From positions 1-64,000 of the forward strand of contig NZ_VFTG01000011.1 in the NCBI RefSeq assembly GCF_006439355.1: 64,000 nucleotides of DNA, read 5' to 3'. Shown here piece by piece: positions 54,080-61,819 of this stretch. Below the pieces are notes generated by a model. The model was not told the origin of the DNA and did no database searches. It saw only the letters and a program-made list of their open reading frames with translations. The position numbers and the translations under genes are program-made. The stretch is from Mesorhizobium sp. B4-1-3. Its GTDB lineage: Bacteria > Pseudomonadota > Alphaproteobacteria > Rhizobiales > Rhizobiaceae. The first letter of the stretch is position 1, and the number at the start of each line of letters is the position of its first letter.

Positions 54080-54525
54080 AGCCTGTGGCCCGCCAACTCT
54101 TTTCGGCCGTTCATGACAAATCGGGCATAGCCGCGGTGGAGTTGGCGCTGGTCCTGCCGGTCCTGTGTGCAGCGTTGCTCGGAATCATGGACGGCTGGTC
54201 CTATGTCGCCAGTTCGCTATCGATGCGCGCCGGCGTGAAGACCGCGGCGAACTTTGTGATGGCGGGATCCGCCGATGACGGTGCGACACAGACCGTTGCG
54301 CTGGCGAGCTGGGAGAACAAGCCTTCCGACGCGCAGGTCACGATCAGTCGCATCTACAAGTGCGGCACCACCGTGGTCGATGCGTCGACCTTATGCAGTG
54401 GACCGAAAGCGCCGTCCGTCTACGTGCAGATCCAGGCATCCGGCACCTGGATCCCGCCCTTCACCTTCGGCCCATACCCAGACAACACCGTGCTCGGCCA
54501 TCTGCAGGTGGTCCGTGTGCGCTGA
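54076..54525 (+). CDS. TadE-like pseudopilin
   Basis: A 149-residue protein with the TadE signature [21 protein letters not shown], a prepilin-like Glu five residues into the hydrophobic helix, and a Cys-containing mature domain (YKCGTTV, TLCSGPK). GTG start overlaps the TadG-like stop, and its end overlaps the next gene, so the three are co-translated. Confidence 0.85.
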   Translation: MKPVARQLFSAVHDKSGIAAVELALVLPVLCAALLGIMDGWSYVASSLSMRAGVKTAANFVMAGSADDGATQTVALASWENKPSDAQVTISRIYKCGTTVVDASTLCSGPKAPSVYVQIQASGTWIPPFTFGPYPDNTVLGHLQVVRVR

Positions 54526-54931
54526 ACGAAGACTCCGGCTTTCGGCATTTGCGGCTGATGAGACGGGCGGCGCCGGTCTCGAATTCGCGCTGGTCGCGCC
54601 TTTTCTCATCATGCTGCTGTTCGGCATCTTCGCCTTCGGCTGGTCGATGAACAGCATATCCAGCGTCCGCTATGCGCTCGAAGCCTCCGCGCGTTCGCTG
54701 CAGCTCAACAACACGCTGACCCAGGCCGATATCCAGGCGATCGCCACGCAGAAGCTGCAGGCGCTTGGACTGCAGAATGTGCGCGTCACCATCACCACCG
54801 ACCCGGCGAGCGGCGGCTTCCGCATGGCGCATGTCAATGCCAGCTACGCCTTCGTCATCAGCTTCCCTTACTTCAGCAATTTTCCAATCAGCTACACGAC
54901 CTCGGTGACCGTGCCGTTGGTCGGCGGTTAG
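54515..54931 (+). CDS. TadE-like pseudopilin, second copy
   Basis: A 138-residue protein with TadE helix [25 protein letters not shown] (shown in parts: [10 protein letters not shown] and LLFGIFAFG), then an amphipathic helix with [13 protein letters not shown] and a beta-rich end [16 protein letters not shown] start at 54515, inside the previous gene. No Tad ATPase, secretin or prepilin peptidase is in the window. Confidence 0.85.
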   Translation: MCAERRLRLSAFAADETGGAGLEFALVAPFLIMLLFGIFAFGWSMNSISSVRYALEASARSLQLNNTLTQADIQAIATQKLQALGLQNVRVTITTDPASGGFRMAHVNASYAFVISFPYFSNFPISYTTSVTVPLVGG

Positions 54932-55279
54932 AGGATCGGTCCCCGGACGGGCAGCTGCGCCGAACCGGCTGGATTCCTGCGCGATCGGACATGGCTACTC
55001 TCTCGGCTTGTGCGGATGCGGGAGTGTCTCTTGGACCATGGTCTGGCGGGACAAGGGCCCTCATTGTTTCAAACGACCTAAGGGGGTTAGGTCTTTTGAA
55101 TTTTCGTCTAATTTCAACATGTTAAGGTGATTTTTGGCGAGAGTTTTCGGGCGACTGCTGCCGCCCTCTCATTTCGCGACCGCAATTGCTTAAAGTTTAT
55201 CCGACGCCATTAGGAAATTCTCATAAGACGCTACCTAGCGGTTGGGCGGATCGTGACGATTCATCTGCGGAGAAGCACA
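54932..55279. other. Intergenic region before secreted repeat protein
   Basis: 348 bases with no gene. The middle (about 55080-55140) is A+T-rich, with TTTTGAATTTTCGTCTAATT, and could contain the promoter for the gene at 55280. No EcfG pattern was found. Confidence 0.35.
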
Positions 55280-56107
55280 ATGACATTGCGAAAGACACTC
55301 CTGGCGTCCCTCGCCATTCTGGCTTTGGCGTCGGCCCCGGCGCTCGCGGGCGCTGGCGGCAATGGTGGCGGCCACGGCCATGGCGGCGGCAATGGTAATG
55401 GCGGCAACGGCGGTAACGGAAACGGCAGCGCCGGCGGTAACGGCAACGGCAACAGCGGTGCTTCGCACGGTAAGTCGGCTTCCGCGCCGGGCCATAACAA
55501 GGGCACCGACAGCGCCTCGGACGACAGCGCGTCTGACGACAGCTTGACCGACAACACGACCACGGCCGCCACGCCCAAGGAAACGAACATCCACGCCAAG
55601 CTCGGCCGGCTGAACTCACTGAAGCGCAATCTGAGCGCCTACGAGCATTCCAAGAGCAAGAAATTCGCCGGTGTCCAAGCTTACGTGACGCAGGCCGCGG
55701 CAGCCAAGAACGCTCAGGCCAAGCTCGACGCGGCAAACGCCCAACTGGCCGCCGACCAGAGCAAGCTCACCGGCCTCACTCAGCAACTCGCCGACCTCAA
55801 CGCGACCGTCACGACCGGCTTCACGGCCGAACAACAAGCGGCTCTCGATGCGCAGATCGCCGATGTTCAGGCGCAAATCGACGCCCAGAACACGGCAATC
55901 ACCGCCGATAACCAGTCGGTCACCGATGCCCAGGCCGCAGTTGGCAACGCACCGCCTCCCACCGATGCATCCTTGGACGCCGCCCTTTCCGGCATGGCCA
56001 ACAAGTCGGTCGACGCGGACGTGACGGCTGCGGCGAAGGCTATGTTGGCGAGCAAGATCGACGCGCAGGCCGCCGCCACGGCGGCGACAACGACCACGAC
56101 CCCATAA
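55280..56107 (+). CDS. Secreted Gly/Asn-rich coiled-coil protein
   Basis: A 275-residue protein. Signal peptide to ALA about residue 23; residues about 25-65 are GGxGNGN-rich; then a Ser/Asp-rich linker and a coiled coil (AAAKNAQAKLDAANAQLAAD, QIADVQAQIDAQ). Ends in Thr-rich tail. ATG at 55280 with CGGAGA. Probably an exported envelope or matrix protein; no family recognised. Confidence 0.75.
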   Translation: MTLRKTLLASLAILALASAPALAGAGGNGGGHGHGGGNGNGGNGGNGNGSAGGNGNGNSGASHGKSASAPGHNKGTDSASDDSASDDSLTDNTTTAATPKETNIHAKLGRLNSLKRNLSAYEHSKSKKFAGVQAYVTQAAAAKNAQAKLDAANAQLAADQSKLTGLTQQLADLNATVTTGFTAEQQAALDAQIADVQAQIDAQNTAITADNQSVTDAQAAVGNAPPPTDASLDAALSGMANKSVDADVTAAAKAMLASKIDAQAAATAATTTTTP

Positions 56108-56138
56108 GGCCGGGCGAACCGGACCAGAGGGCGAACGA

Positions 56139-56168
56139 AAGCCGCCGGGTCTTGCCCGGCGGCTTTTG
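56139..56168 (+). terminator. Rho-independent terminator of the 55280 gene
   Basis: AAGCCGCCGGG at 56139-56149 pairs with CCCGGCGGCTT at 56155-56165 with a 5-base loop, followed by TTT, 31 bases after the stop codon. Confidence 0.85.
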
Positions 56169-56204
56169 ATATGCCGGCGGTTGCGCATTGGCGATCTCAG
56201 AAAG

Positions 56205-56286
56205 AAAAATGGCTCGCCTCTTTCGAGGCGAGCCAAAGCGGGAGCCGCATTGTTGGGTGTCGGTTCCCGCTACAGGTTGCCACCTG
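56205..56286 (-). ncRNA. Candidate structured small RNA, copy 1
   Basis: On the minus strand three hairpins follow each other: CAGGT-GGCA-ACCTG (56273-56286), a GCGGGAACCG/CGGCTCCCGC stem (56238-56270), and a perfect GGCTCGCCTC-GAAA-GAGGCGAGCC terminator (56211-56234) ending in TTTTT. The same three-hairpin order occurs in inverted orientation at 57634-57709, with sequence changes in the middle stem that keep pairing. This supports a folded RNA with an intrinsic terminator. No protein is terminated here on this strand except the DnaJ gene 460 bases upstream. Confidence 0.6.
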
Positions 56287-56289
56287 TTT

Positions 56290-56747
56290 TGACGAATGGC
56301 CGGTGCTTTCTTGAACGATGAATACGCCGGCTTGGCGGCGCAAATTCGGGTGTCGCTGACGTCTTTCCGAAAAAATATCGTATTCCGACATACTTATCGT
56401 TGGCGTGACAGGCCGGCAACAGCTTTTGATGTTCGAGCCGGCAACCAGCGCGATTGCCTCAAGCCGTCTCGGGGCGTCCTGACCCTCGACGGGTCGGTGC
56501 CGGCCTAATGCGTTGGCGCGTCGGATCTCAGTCACCTTGTACTCGGTGAAGCACAACGCCAGTGTACCCGTGCGCTCCCTGTTCTTGCCCACCATGGTGC
56601 ATGGCTTAGACTCCGCCGCCCCCCGGCGAGCCGAGCCCAGAGATGGGGAGCTGAGAAGACGACAGTCGATTCCTCGGGGATGTAGCTGTGCCGTCATCGA
56701 GCCCGCCACTGGTTCAGGCACCAGTAGGCGGGCCTTTGATGATCGGC
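56290..56747. other. Non-coding spacer between RNA candidate and DnaJ gene
   Basis: No credible gene in about 450 bases. Frames crossing it on the minus strand have no motif. It may contain the 5-prime part or promoter of the RNA candidate ending at 56205. Confidence 0.35.
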
Positions 56748-57290
56748 CTAATCGGCGTGATCGAGGAGGCGGGTGGCGTCGGTGCGGCCCGCGTTGTGCT
56801 TGGCCCCGGCGTGATCGATGCCTTCGACGGTGATGGCGAACGTTCCGTTCTCGGTTCTGCCGATGAAGCCCTTCGCCTTGAGGTACCACAAATGGAATTC
56901 GAGGTGCTCGCGAGGGCAGCCCGACAGGCGCTCGAGCTCTTCGTCACCGATGCCCGGATTGTTAACGTCTCGCCGGCGCCTCACATAGAGAAGCGACAGC
57001 AGATTGGCCTGGATGACGCTGTCCCTCTCCATGCCGCCGCCATCGCGCGCTCCTTCCGCGAGTTCGTGGCGAAGGCCCAGATGCTCGCGATAAAGGATAT
57101 CGTACTGTGCCCGTTTGGCCGGATCGCGAAGCGTATTGTGGGCTTCCACGATCTCGCTGAAACGCGATTCATTGCCGGTTTCCCGATTATCGGGATGGTA
57201 GCGCATGGCAAAGTAGCGGAAGATCCGCTCGATGGTCTCGGAATTGGCGTTCGGGCTTATTTCTAGAAGTTCGTAGTAGTCGATGAACAT
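56748..57290 (-). CDS. DnaJ-domain protein with C-terminal winged-helix-like part
   Basis: A 180-residue protein. Residues 1-70 form a J domain (DYYELLEISPNANSETIERI) with the HPD motif at 32-34. The C-terminal part (NNPGIGDEELERLSGCPREH, LEFHLWYLKAKGFIGRTENG) has the layout of a winged helix: helix, helix, and beta-wing ending FAITVEGID. Zn-finger and client-binding domains of true DnaJ are absent, so it is a specialised co-chaperone or regulator. ATG follows GGAAG. Confidence 0.85.
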   Translation of the reverse strand: MFIDYYELLEISPNANSETIERIFRYFAMRYHPDNRETGNESRFSEIVEAHNTLRDPAKRAQYDILYREHLGLRHELAEGARDGGGMERDSVIQANLLSLLYVRRRRDVNNPGIGDEELERLSGCPREHLEFHLWYLKAKGFIGRTENGTFAITVEGIDHAGAKHNAGRTDATRLLDHAD

Positions 57291-57633
57291 GTAATCGTGC
57301 TTCCGAAATTACGGAAACCACTCCCCAATTCCAAACATTGCTCAAATGCCGCGCGCTTGCAAGGCGCCGCCGGGCCGGTCCCGAACCGCTGCGGCCGACG
57401 CAAATGCCCGCCGCAATTGCTCTGACTTTCAAGCCGGATTCGGGATGTTGAAGGGCATGCGTTCACCCGCCTGCCGGAAGGGAAGGAGACGACTTGGTCG
57501 GCGCGCTGGTTCGCGGGCGTCCGATCGGCGAAACGCTCGCTCTCTACGCGCGGAATTGGAGAGCCTGCCGGACCGATCCGCGATCGCGGTGGAATAAATC
57601 CCGCACTCTGCTACGTTAGCCATGTTTGAAATT
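57291..57633. other. Intergenic region between DnaJ gene and RNA candidate
   Basis: No gene supported in 343 bases. It probably contains the divergent promoters of the DnaJ-domain gene and the plus-strand RNA candidate, but no clear consensus was found. Confidence 0.35.
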
Positions 57634-57709
57634 CAGGTGGCAACCTGGATGGGAGCCGACCTCAAGCCCGGCTCCCTTTTGGCTCGCCTCGAAAGAGGCG
57701 AGCCTTTTT
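57634..57709 (+). ncRNA. Candidate structured small RNA, copy 2
   Basis: Three hairpins in order: CAGGT-GGCA-ACCTG (57634-57647), GGGAGCCG/CGGCTCCC (57651-57676) and GGCTCGCCTC-GAAA-GAGGCGAGCC (57681-57704) followed by TTTTT. First and third hairpins are identical to copy 1, the second differs but still pairs. It ends 130 bases before the gene at 57840, so an untranslated leader or independent sRNA are both possible. Confidence 0.6.
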
Positions 57710-57839
57710 GGCGGAACCCGGCGATCCACCTCAGCTTCGCCCGAAAGCGGCACCGACTTAGGTGCGCCATGGCTAATATGGCTTGCAAGGTGTAGACTTC
57801 GCAGAGTCGGGTTTTACAGAGGCATTGGGAGGACAGCAA

Positions 57840-58247
57840 ATGCCACGGGTTTCGGAGCTCTTCTTCAAGACGGCCATCGTTTTTCTCATCCTGGGCATCG
57901 CCGCTGGGTTGCAGATGGCGATTTCGGGCGATCACGGCGCCTTCCCGGCGCATGCTCACATCAACCTTCTTGGCTGGGTCACCAGCGCCATCTTCGGCGG
58001 CTATTATGCGCTCAACCCGGCCAAGGCGGAACGTCGCATCGCCCTGATCCATTACGGCCTCTATACGGTCGGCCTCGTCGTCATGCTGCCTGCACTTTAC
58101 TGGATGCTGGCGGCAGGCCATCCGGAGATCGAACCGGTCGTGGCGATAGGCTCGCTGATCGTTGCCGCTGCAGTGCTGGTCTTTGGCTTCGTCGTCTTTT
58201 CGTCGCCGGAGACGGTGCGCTCGGCCTCACCGGCCACCGCGCGCTAG
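57840..58247 (+). CDS. Four-span membrane protein related to heme-copper oxidase subunit I
   Basis: A 135-residue membrane protein with four hydrophobic helices and the segment FPAHAHINLLGWVTSAIFGG, which resembles the His-containing helix of cbb3/NorB-type oxidase subunit I. Too short to be an oxidase; such small proteins are found alone in many proteobacteria. ATG at 57840 follows GGGAGGAC. Function unknown. Confidence 0.75.
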   Translation: MPRVSELFFKTAIVFLILGIAAGLQMAISGDHGAFPAHAHINLLGWVTSAIFGGYYALNPAKAERRIALIHYGLYTVGLVVMLPALYWMLAAGHPEIEPVVAIGSLIVAAAVLVFGFVVFSSPETVRSASPATAR

Positions 58248-58269
58248 GACAATTCCAGGAAAGTGTGAG

Positions 58270-58346
58270 CGGTTTCCGTCCGGATTGCGTAAAAACAATG
58301 GGATAGGGCATTTCGCCGTTTCCGTGAAACGGTGGAATGCGCTGGC
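58270..58346. repeat. Dispersed rhizobial intergenic repeat, copy 4
   Basis: GCGGTTTCCGTCCGGATTGC onward with TTTCGCCGTTTCCGTGAAAC and a distal arm to GGAATGCGC: the closest relative in the window of the repeat at 1-75, with both palindrome arms preserved. Confidence 0.75.
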
Positions 58347-58569
58347 TTGGCGAGCCGAGCAGGGCTCGGCTCCGATCAAGGAAGCCCTGCAAGCCGGCGT
58401 TGATCGCGCCGCAGTGAAGGCGCCCCGCCGGCGACGTTGCAAATGGATGGCGCCCGGAGCCCTGACGCCGAGGCGCAGCCCGCCTCCCGCGTTCAAGCAG
58501 AGAATGCGGCGTGCCAGGCTTGTTGCAGCGCGGCCGCCTCTCTCGCCTGCGAAATGCCACGCAAAGCGA
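58347..58569. other. Non-coding stretch after repeat copy 4
   Basis: About 220 bases with no supported gene or motif between the repeat and the end of the SyrA-like gene. Confidence 0.35.
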
Positions 58570-58866
58570 TCAGGGAAGCAATTTAGGGAACAGCCGCAAG
58601 ATGAGGGCGTGGACGATGCCGTCGCGTTCGAACGGGCCGGGCATCTTCGCAGGCGCCGGGCTTGCATCCGCCTTGCCTTCGTCGGTCACGCGGGTCTCGC
58701 CGTGCACGAGCCAGACCACGGCCACGAAATAGCCGGCCTGCAGAACGACGGCCGCCAGAAACGTCCAGCCGATCGCCATCCAGGCGGATCCCGTGGACAT
58801 GAAGGTCCAGCCGAGGATGACCAGAAGCGTCGCCACCATTCCCACAAGAAACTGCGGAAAATACAT
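58570..58866 (-). CDS. SyrA/ExoX-like exopolysaccharide regulator
   Basis: A 98-residue protein with two membrane spans: YFPQFLVGMVATLLVILGW and AIGWTFLAAVVLQAGYFVAV, joined by STGSAW, the pattern I recall for SyrA/ExoX-type small membrane proteins that modulate succinoglycan or other exopolysaccharide synthesis. A charged tail follows. Start MYFPQF at 58866 fits the family; ATGs at 58917 and 58929 would add a polar leader. A GGAAC-N17-GGTT pattern at 59045-59070 might be an EcfG-like promoter. Confidence 0.72.
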   Translation of the reverse strand: MYFPQFLVGMVATLLVILGWTFMSTGSAWMAIGWTFLAAVVLQAGYFVAVVWLVHGETRVTDEGKADASPAPAKMPGPFERDGIVHALILRLFPKLLP

Positions 58867-59137
58867 TTGCCCAACCGAGCGCCGCGACCACGTTCGGCCA
58901 TCGACGATCTCGCCCATGTCTCTACCCATCTCGACCCATGCACCTTTTCCAGGTGGACCGCAAGCTTGAACGACTTGCCGGCTGGCCCATCGCCCTTTCG
59001 TCCGGTCCTGATAGGGACGACGGACGCAGGACTTCCGTTGCGACAACCGGGAATCGCGCCGGATCGTTCCCTGGGCACCAGCATTTAATGTGCATGTGCA
59101 GGCGGATACCGGCGTGTTCGGATGTCTTCCCTCACGC

Positions 59138-59163
59138 AAAAAGGCCCGCCAGCCGGGCGGGCC
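59138..59163 (-). terminator. Rho-independent terminator of the large DUF1236 gene
   Basis: On the minus strand GGCCCGCC-CGGCT-GGCGGGCC is followed by TTTTT, 23 bases after the stop of the gene that ends at 59186. Confidence 0.88.
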
Positions 59164-59185
59164 CTTGTCAGCTATGCTGGCCGGA

Positions 59186-60106
59186 TCAGCTCAGGACCAC
59201 TACGATCTTGTAGGTGTCCGGGTCGACAATGACGATGCGTCCGTCGGCCAACACGAAATACTCATAATTCTCATAGGCCGGAACGATCTTGACGATACGG
59301 GCCGGCAGGCGATGCAGACGCACCTTGTGGCGCGGCACCTCAACGCCGACCGAGATGTCGAAGTTGACGTCGCGAACCGGCTCGACATGGGTCTCATGAA
59401 TGACCTGCGTGATCTGTGTCTTCTGCTCCACCGTCACGTTGTTGATCGAGGCCGTCTTGTTCTGGTCTGTCCCGGCATTGGTGTTGCCCTGGGCGTTCTG
59501 CTCAGTCTGCATCTTGGTATTGCCCTGGGCGTTCTGCTCGGTAGTAGTGCCGGTCTTACCCTGCGCGTTCTGCTGGGTCTGCATCTTGGTGTTGCCGCCC
59601 TGAGCATTCTGCTCAGTGGTCGTGCCGGTCTTGCCCTGAGCCTGCTGATCGGTCTGGGTCTTGGTCTTGTTCTGGGCATTCTGCTCGGTCGTGCCGGTCT
59701 TGCCCTGGGCGTTCTGCTCAGTCTGCATCTTGGTGTTGCCCTGAGCGTTCTGCTCCGTGGTGCCGGTCTTGCCCTGTGCCTGCTTCTTCTTCAGCTGTGT
59801 ATTGTCCTGCGCGCTCTGGTCGGTATTGGCGCCGGCCTGACCCTGGGCCTGCTCGTCGGTCTTCATCTTGGTCTTGCCCTGGGCCTGCTCTTCGGTATTG
59901 GCGCCGGTCTTGCCCTGGGCGTTCATCTCGGTCTTCGATTTCATCTCGCCCTGCGCCTGCCCGCCGGCCTTGCCGCCCTTCTGGCAATCGGCCGTGCCGG
60001 CCGCGCAATTATCGCCACCGCTCGGCTGCGCGGATTCGGTTTGCGCCATCGCGGCGCCGCAACCGACGCCGAGCGCGATCATGCTCGTGATCAGCAGATG
60101 TTTCAT
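59186..60106 (-). CDS. Secreted DUF1236 protein with long Gln/Thr/Lys repeat region
   Basis: A 306-residue protein: signal peptide (ends AMAQ, about residue 21), a Cys pair (DNCAAGTADCQKGG), then about 170 residues of imperfect repeats of units such as NAQGKTGTTTEQ and NTKMQTEQ, and a C-terminal DUF1236 domain (VEVPRHKVRLHRLPARIVKI, YFVLADGRIVIVDPDTYKIV). DUF1236 proteins are periplasmic or surface proteins of unknown function in Rhizobiales. ATG at 60106 with CGAGGAGAAAT; an EcfG-like promoter lies upstream. Confidence 0.85.
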   Translation of the reverse strand: MKHLLITSMIALGVGCGAAMAQTESAQPSGGDNCAAGTADCQKGGKAGGQAQGEMKSKTEMNAQGKTGANTEEQAQGKTKMKTDEQAQGQAGANTDQSAQDNTQLKKKQAQGKTGTTEQNAQGNTKMQTEQNAQGKTGTTEQNAQNKTKTQTDQQAQGKTGTTTEQNAQGGNTKMQTQQNAQGKTGTTTEQNAQGNTKMQTEQNAQGNTNAGTDQNKTASINNVTVEQKTQITQVIHETHVEPVRDVNFDISVGVEVPRHKVRLHRLPARIVKIVPAYENYEYFVLADGRIVIVDPDTYKIVVVLS

Positions 60107-60144
60107 TGGATTTCTCCTCGGAAAGTCGGTCCCTTCGCATGGGT

Positions 60145-60169
60145 AACCCCGCCCGAAACGCATTGTTCC
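60145..60169 (-). promoter_or_regulatory. EcfG-like promoter of the large DUF1236 gene
   Basis: On the minus strand GGAAC-N16-GGTT, one base from consensus GGAAC-N16-CGTT, 38 bases before the ATG at 60106. It faces the plus-strand site at 60240. Confidence 0.5.
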
Positions 60170-60239
60170 GAAATTGTTGCGACGGCGAAGAGGATCATTT
60201 CGGCGAGAGTAATTTTGCCGGTGCCACCCAAAATTTGCA

Positions 60240-60264
60240 GGAACAACGCTGGTCGATTGGCGTT
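60240..60264 (+). promoter_or_regulatory. EcfG-type general-stress promoter
   Basis: GGAAC at 60240-60244, a 16-base spacer and CGTT at 60261-60264: a perfect match to the alphaproteobacterial EcfG pattern, 81 bases before the ATG of the DUF1236 gene at 60346. Confidence 0.75.
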
Positions 60265-60345
60265 ACGAGAATGCCGACCCGCTGTGGAAAATCGCAGGCG
60301 CAGCATCAAGGCGATTTGATTCAATCCACATAGGAGAGACGAACA

Positions 60346-60645
60346 ATGAAAATGCACTTCACCTCCGCCGCCGCCGGCTTGCTGCTTCTTGCCGGCATTG
60401 GCGCGGCTGCCGCGCAGGATGTCGTCATCGCGCCGGAGCAGGAAACGGTTATCAAGGAATATGTGCACAAGCAGCCGCTGGCTTCGGTCGAGGTTCCCGG
60501 CGTCAAGCTCAGCGTCGGCAGCACGCTTCCCGACACAGTCGAGTTGCATGAGGTTCCAAACGTGAAATACCGGTATGTTGTCGTCGACAACCAGACGGTC
60601 ATCGTCGATCCCGGTACACGCAAGATCGTCAAGGTGCTCAATTAA
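60346..60645 (+). CDS. Small secreted DUF1236 protein
   Basis: A 99-residue protein: signal peptide ending AAAAQ, then VIAPEQETVIKEYVHKQPL and the DUF1236 end SVGSTLPDTVELHEVP, YRYVVVDNQTVIVDPGTRKI. Very similar to the protein at 61820 and to the C-terminus of the one at 59186. Controlled by an EcfG-type promoter; probably stress-induced envelope protein. Confidence 0.9.
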   Translation: MKMHFTSAAAGLLLLAGIGAAAAQDVVIAPEQETVIKEYVHKQPLASVEVPGVKLSVGSTLPDTVELHEVPNVKYRYVVVDNQTVIVDPGTRKIVKVLN

Positions 60646-60665
60646 TCGATAACGCGCCGAATCGG

Positions 60666-60698
60666 ATGGCCCGTCGCCGGTTTTTGGCGGCGGGCCAT
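60666..60698. terminator. Terminator hairpin after the DUF1236 gene
   Basis: ATGGCCCGTCGCCG pairs with CGGCGGGCCAT around a T-rich loop (one bulge), 20 bases after the stop codon at 60645. Confidence 0.6.
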
Positions 60699-60730
60699 TA
60701 ACCGATTATTATTTGTTACCATGTGCTAAC

Positions 60731-60755
60731 GGAACCTTCCCTTTGCGCCTGAGTT
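60731..60755 (+). promoter_or_regulatory. EcfG-like promoter of the 60864 gene
   Basis: GGAAC at 60731-60735, 16-base spacer, AGTT at 60752-60755: one -10 mismatch to the EcfG consensus. It lies 108 bases before the ATG. Confidence 0.4.
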
Positions 60756-60863
60756 AGCGGCTCTGGGTCCACGCTGTCTCACAGACAACACAAAGCAATG
60801 GCAGTGTGGGGATTCGGGCGGTGGCGAACAGATATGGGCGGGTCGAGGAGGAGTTTGACGAAC

Positions 60864-61085
60864 ATGTCGAAACGAGAAGTCGGAACATCCCGTTCCCTCG
60901 GGATACGCGTCGCCGATCTCAAAGCCAGGATGCGGGACGCCCGGATTACCGAGCATGAGATGAAGGCCTTCCAGAAGGTCGCGGCCATCATGGGGGGCGG
61001 CGAGGGCTCCTTACGCATCGAGGCCGATGATCTGATCGCCGCGTCCTTCGTCACCGAGGCGCTGGGCGAATCGACGTCGACCTGA
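60864..61085 (+). CDS. Small hypothetical protein, paralogue of the 15012 gene
   Basis: A 73-residue protein with helix LGIRVADLKARMRDARI and the pattern MKAFQKVAAIM then EADDLIAASFVTE shared with the 60-residue protein at 15012-15194. No known domain. GAGGAGGAG precedes the ATG at 60864 at a long spacing; an EcfG-like promoter may drive it. Confidence 0.65.
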   Translation: MSKREVGTSRSLGIRVADLKARMRDARITEHEMKAFQKVAAIMGGGEGSLRIEADDLIAASFVTEALGESTST

Positions 61086-61255
61086 CAGCGGCCACCAGCC
61101 CCGAAATCCACTCACAGAAGCACTCGACCGCCACCCCGGCGAGGCGGCGGTCTGCAGGCGTATGGCTGCGGTGTGGCGCAACCGACGACGTCCAACACGT
61201 TTCACGTGTTCGATGGCCTCAAAGAAGGCCTTAGCCCACCTCGTTGAGCGAAGGT

Positions 61256-61606
61256 CTATCCAGACACGTGTCGGTTCTGCGCCCGGTTTTCGCGCGCTCG
61301 GTTGCGCCTGATCTTCGCTTCGCGTAGCATCACGACCGGATCGGCGCCGGTCCACTCGATGCCCGCTTTCTTCGCAAAGATCAGGAATGCCTGCCGCGCC
61401 TTGTCGAGATCGATCTCCCCGGTCCGCGCAGCCTCGCAGGAGCGCAGCGCCGCGACGTAACTCTCGTCCCGCGCGGCCGACGGCCACTCCTTGAGAAAGT
61501 TCTGCATCGCGGTCAGCGAGGTGATTTCGCGCTTGAAACCGGCGCCGACTGCGATCGCCACCGGGGATCGAAATTCGATGTCGCTTCTGATGGAACTTTT
61601 TCGCAT
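61256..61606 (-). CDS. DUF982 family protein
   Basis: A 116-residue protein matching DUF982, a small rhizobial family: FRSPVAIAVGAGFKREITS, FLKEWPSAARDESYVAALRSC and the helix DKARQAFLIFAKKAGIEW. A basic tail (KIRRNRARENRAQNR) follows. Function unknown. An EcfG-like pattern (GGAAC-N16-CATT) is found 52 bases upstream. Confidence 0.85.
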   Translation of the reverse strand: MRKSSIRSDIEFRSPVAIAVGAGFKREITSLTAMQNFLKEWPSAARDESYVAALRSCEAARTGEIDLDKARQAFLIFAKKAGIEWTGADPVVMLREAKIRRNRARENRAQNRHVSG

Positions 61607-61657
61607 GACGCCGCCGCCCTATGGATTTCAAAGTTTTGGGAAGTTTCAATGCCTTCC

Positions 61658-61682
61658 AATGCCCGGCCGATGCGAAGGTTCC
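61658..61682 (-). promoter_or_regulatory. EcfG-like promoter of the DUF982 gene
   Basis: On the minus strand GGAAC-N16-CATT, one mismatch in the -10 element, 52 bases before the ATG at 61606. Confidence 0.4.
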
Positions 61683-61707
61683 GCCAAATCAATTAGCCGT
61701 CCCTGAC

Positions 61708-61732
61708 GGAACAACACCTTGCCAGGGGCGTT
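61708..61732 (+). promoter_or_regulatory. EcfG-type general-stress promoter
   Basis: GGAAC at 61708-61712, 16-base spacer, CGTT at 61729-61732: a perfect match to the consensus, 87 bases before the ATG of the DUF1236 gene at 61820. Confidence 0.75.
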
Positions 61733-61819
61733 TGCCCCGGGAGCTCCAACGTTCGACCTGCCTGTGTTTCCGCCCCGCGGAGCCCAGGCGGAGCTCGCCC
61801 ACGCAACAGGAGAGAAACG

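Noticed and set aside
56197..56889. 230-codon minus-strand frame spanning the RNA candidate and the end of the DnaJ gene
   Set aside because: Runs through a terminator hairpin and overlaps a well-supported gene; no domain seen.
57712..57745. GGAAC upstream of the 57840 membrane protein as an EcfG promoter
   Set aside because: The -10 position reads GCTT or CTTC; not accepted.
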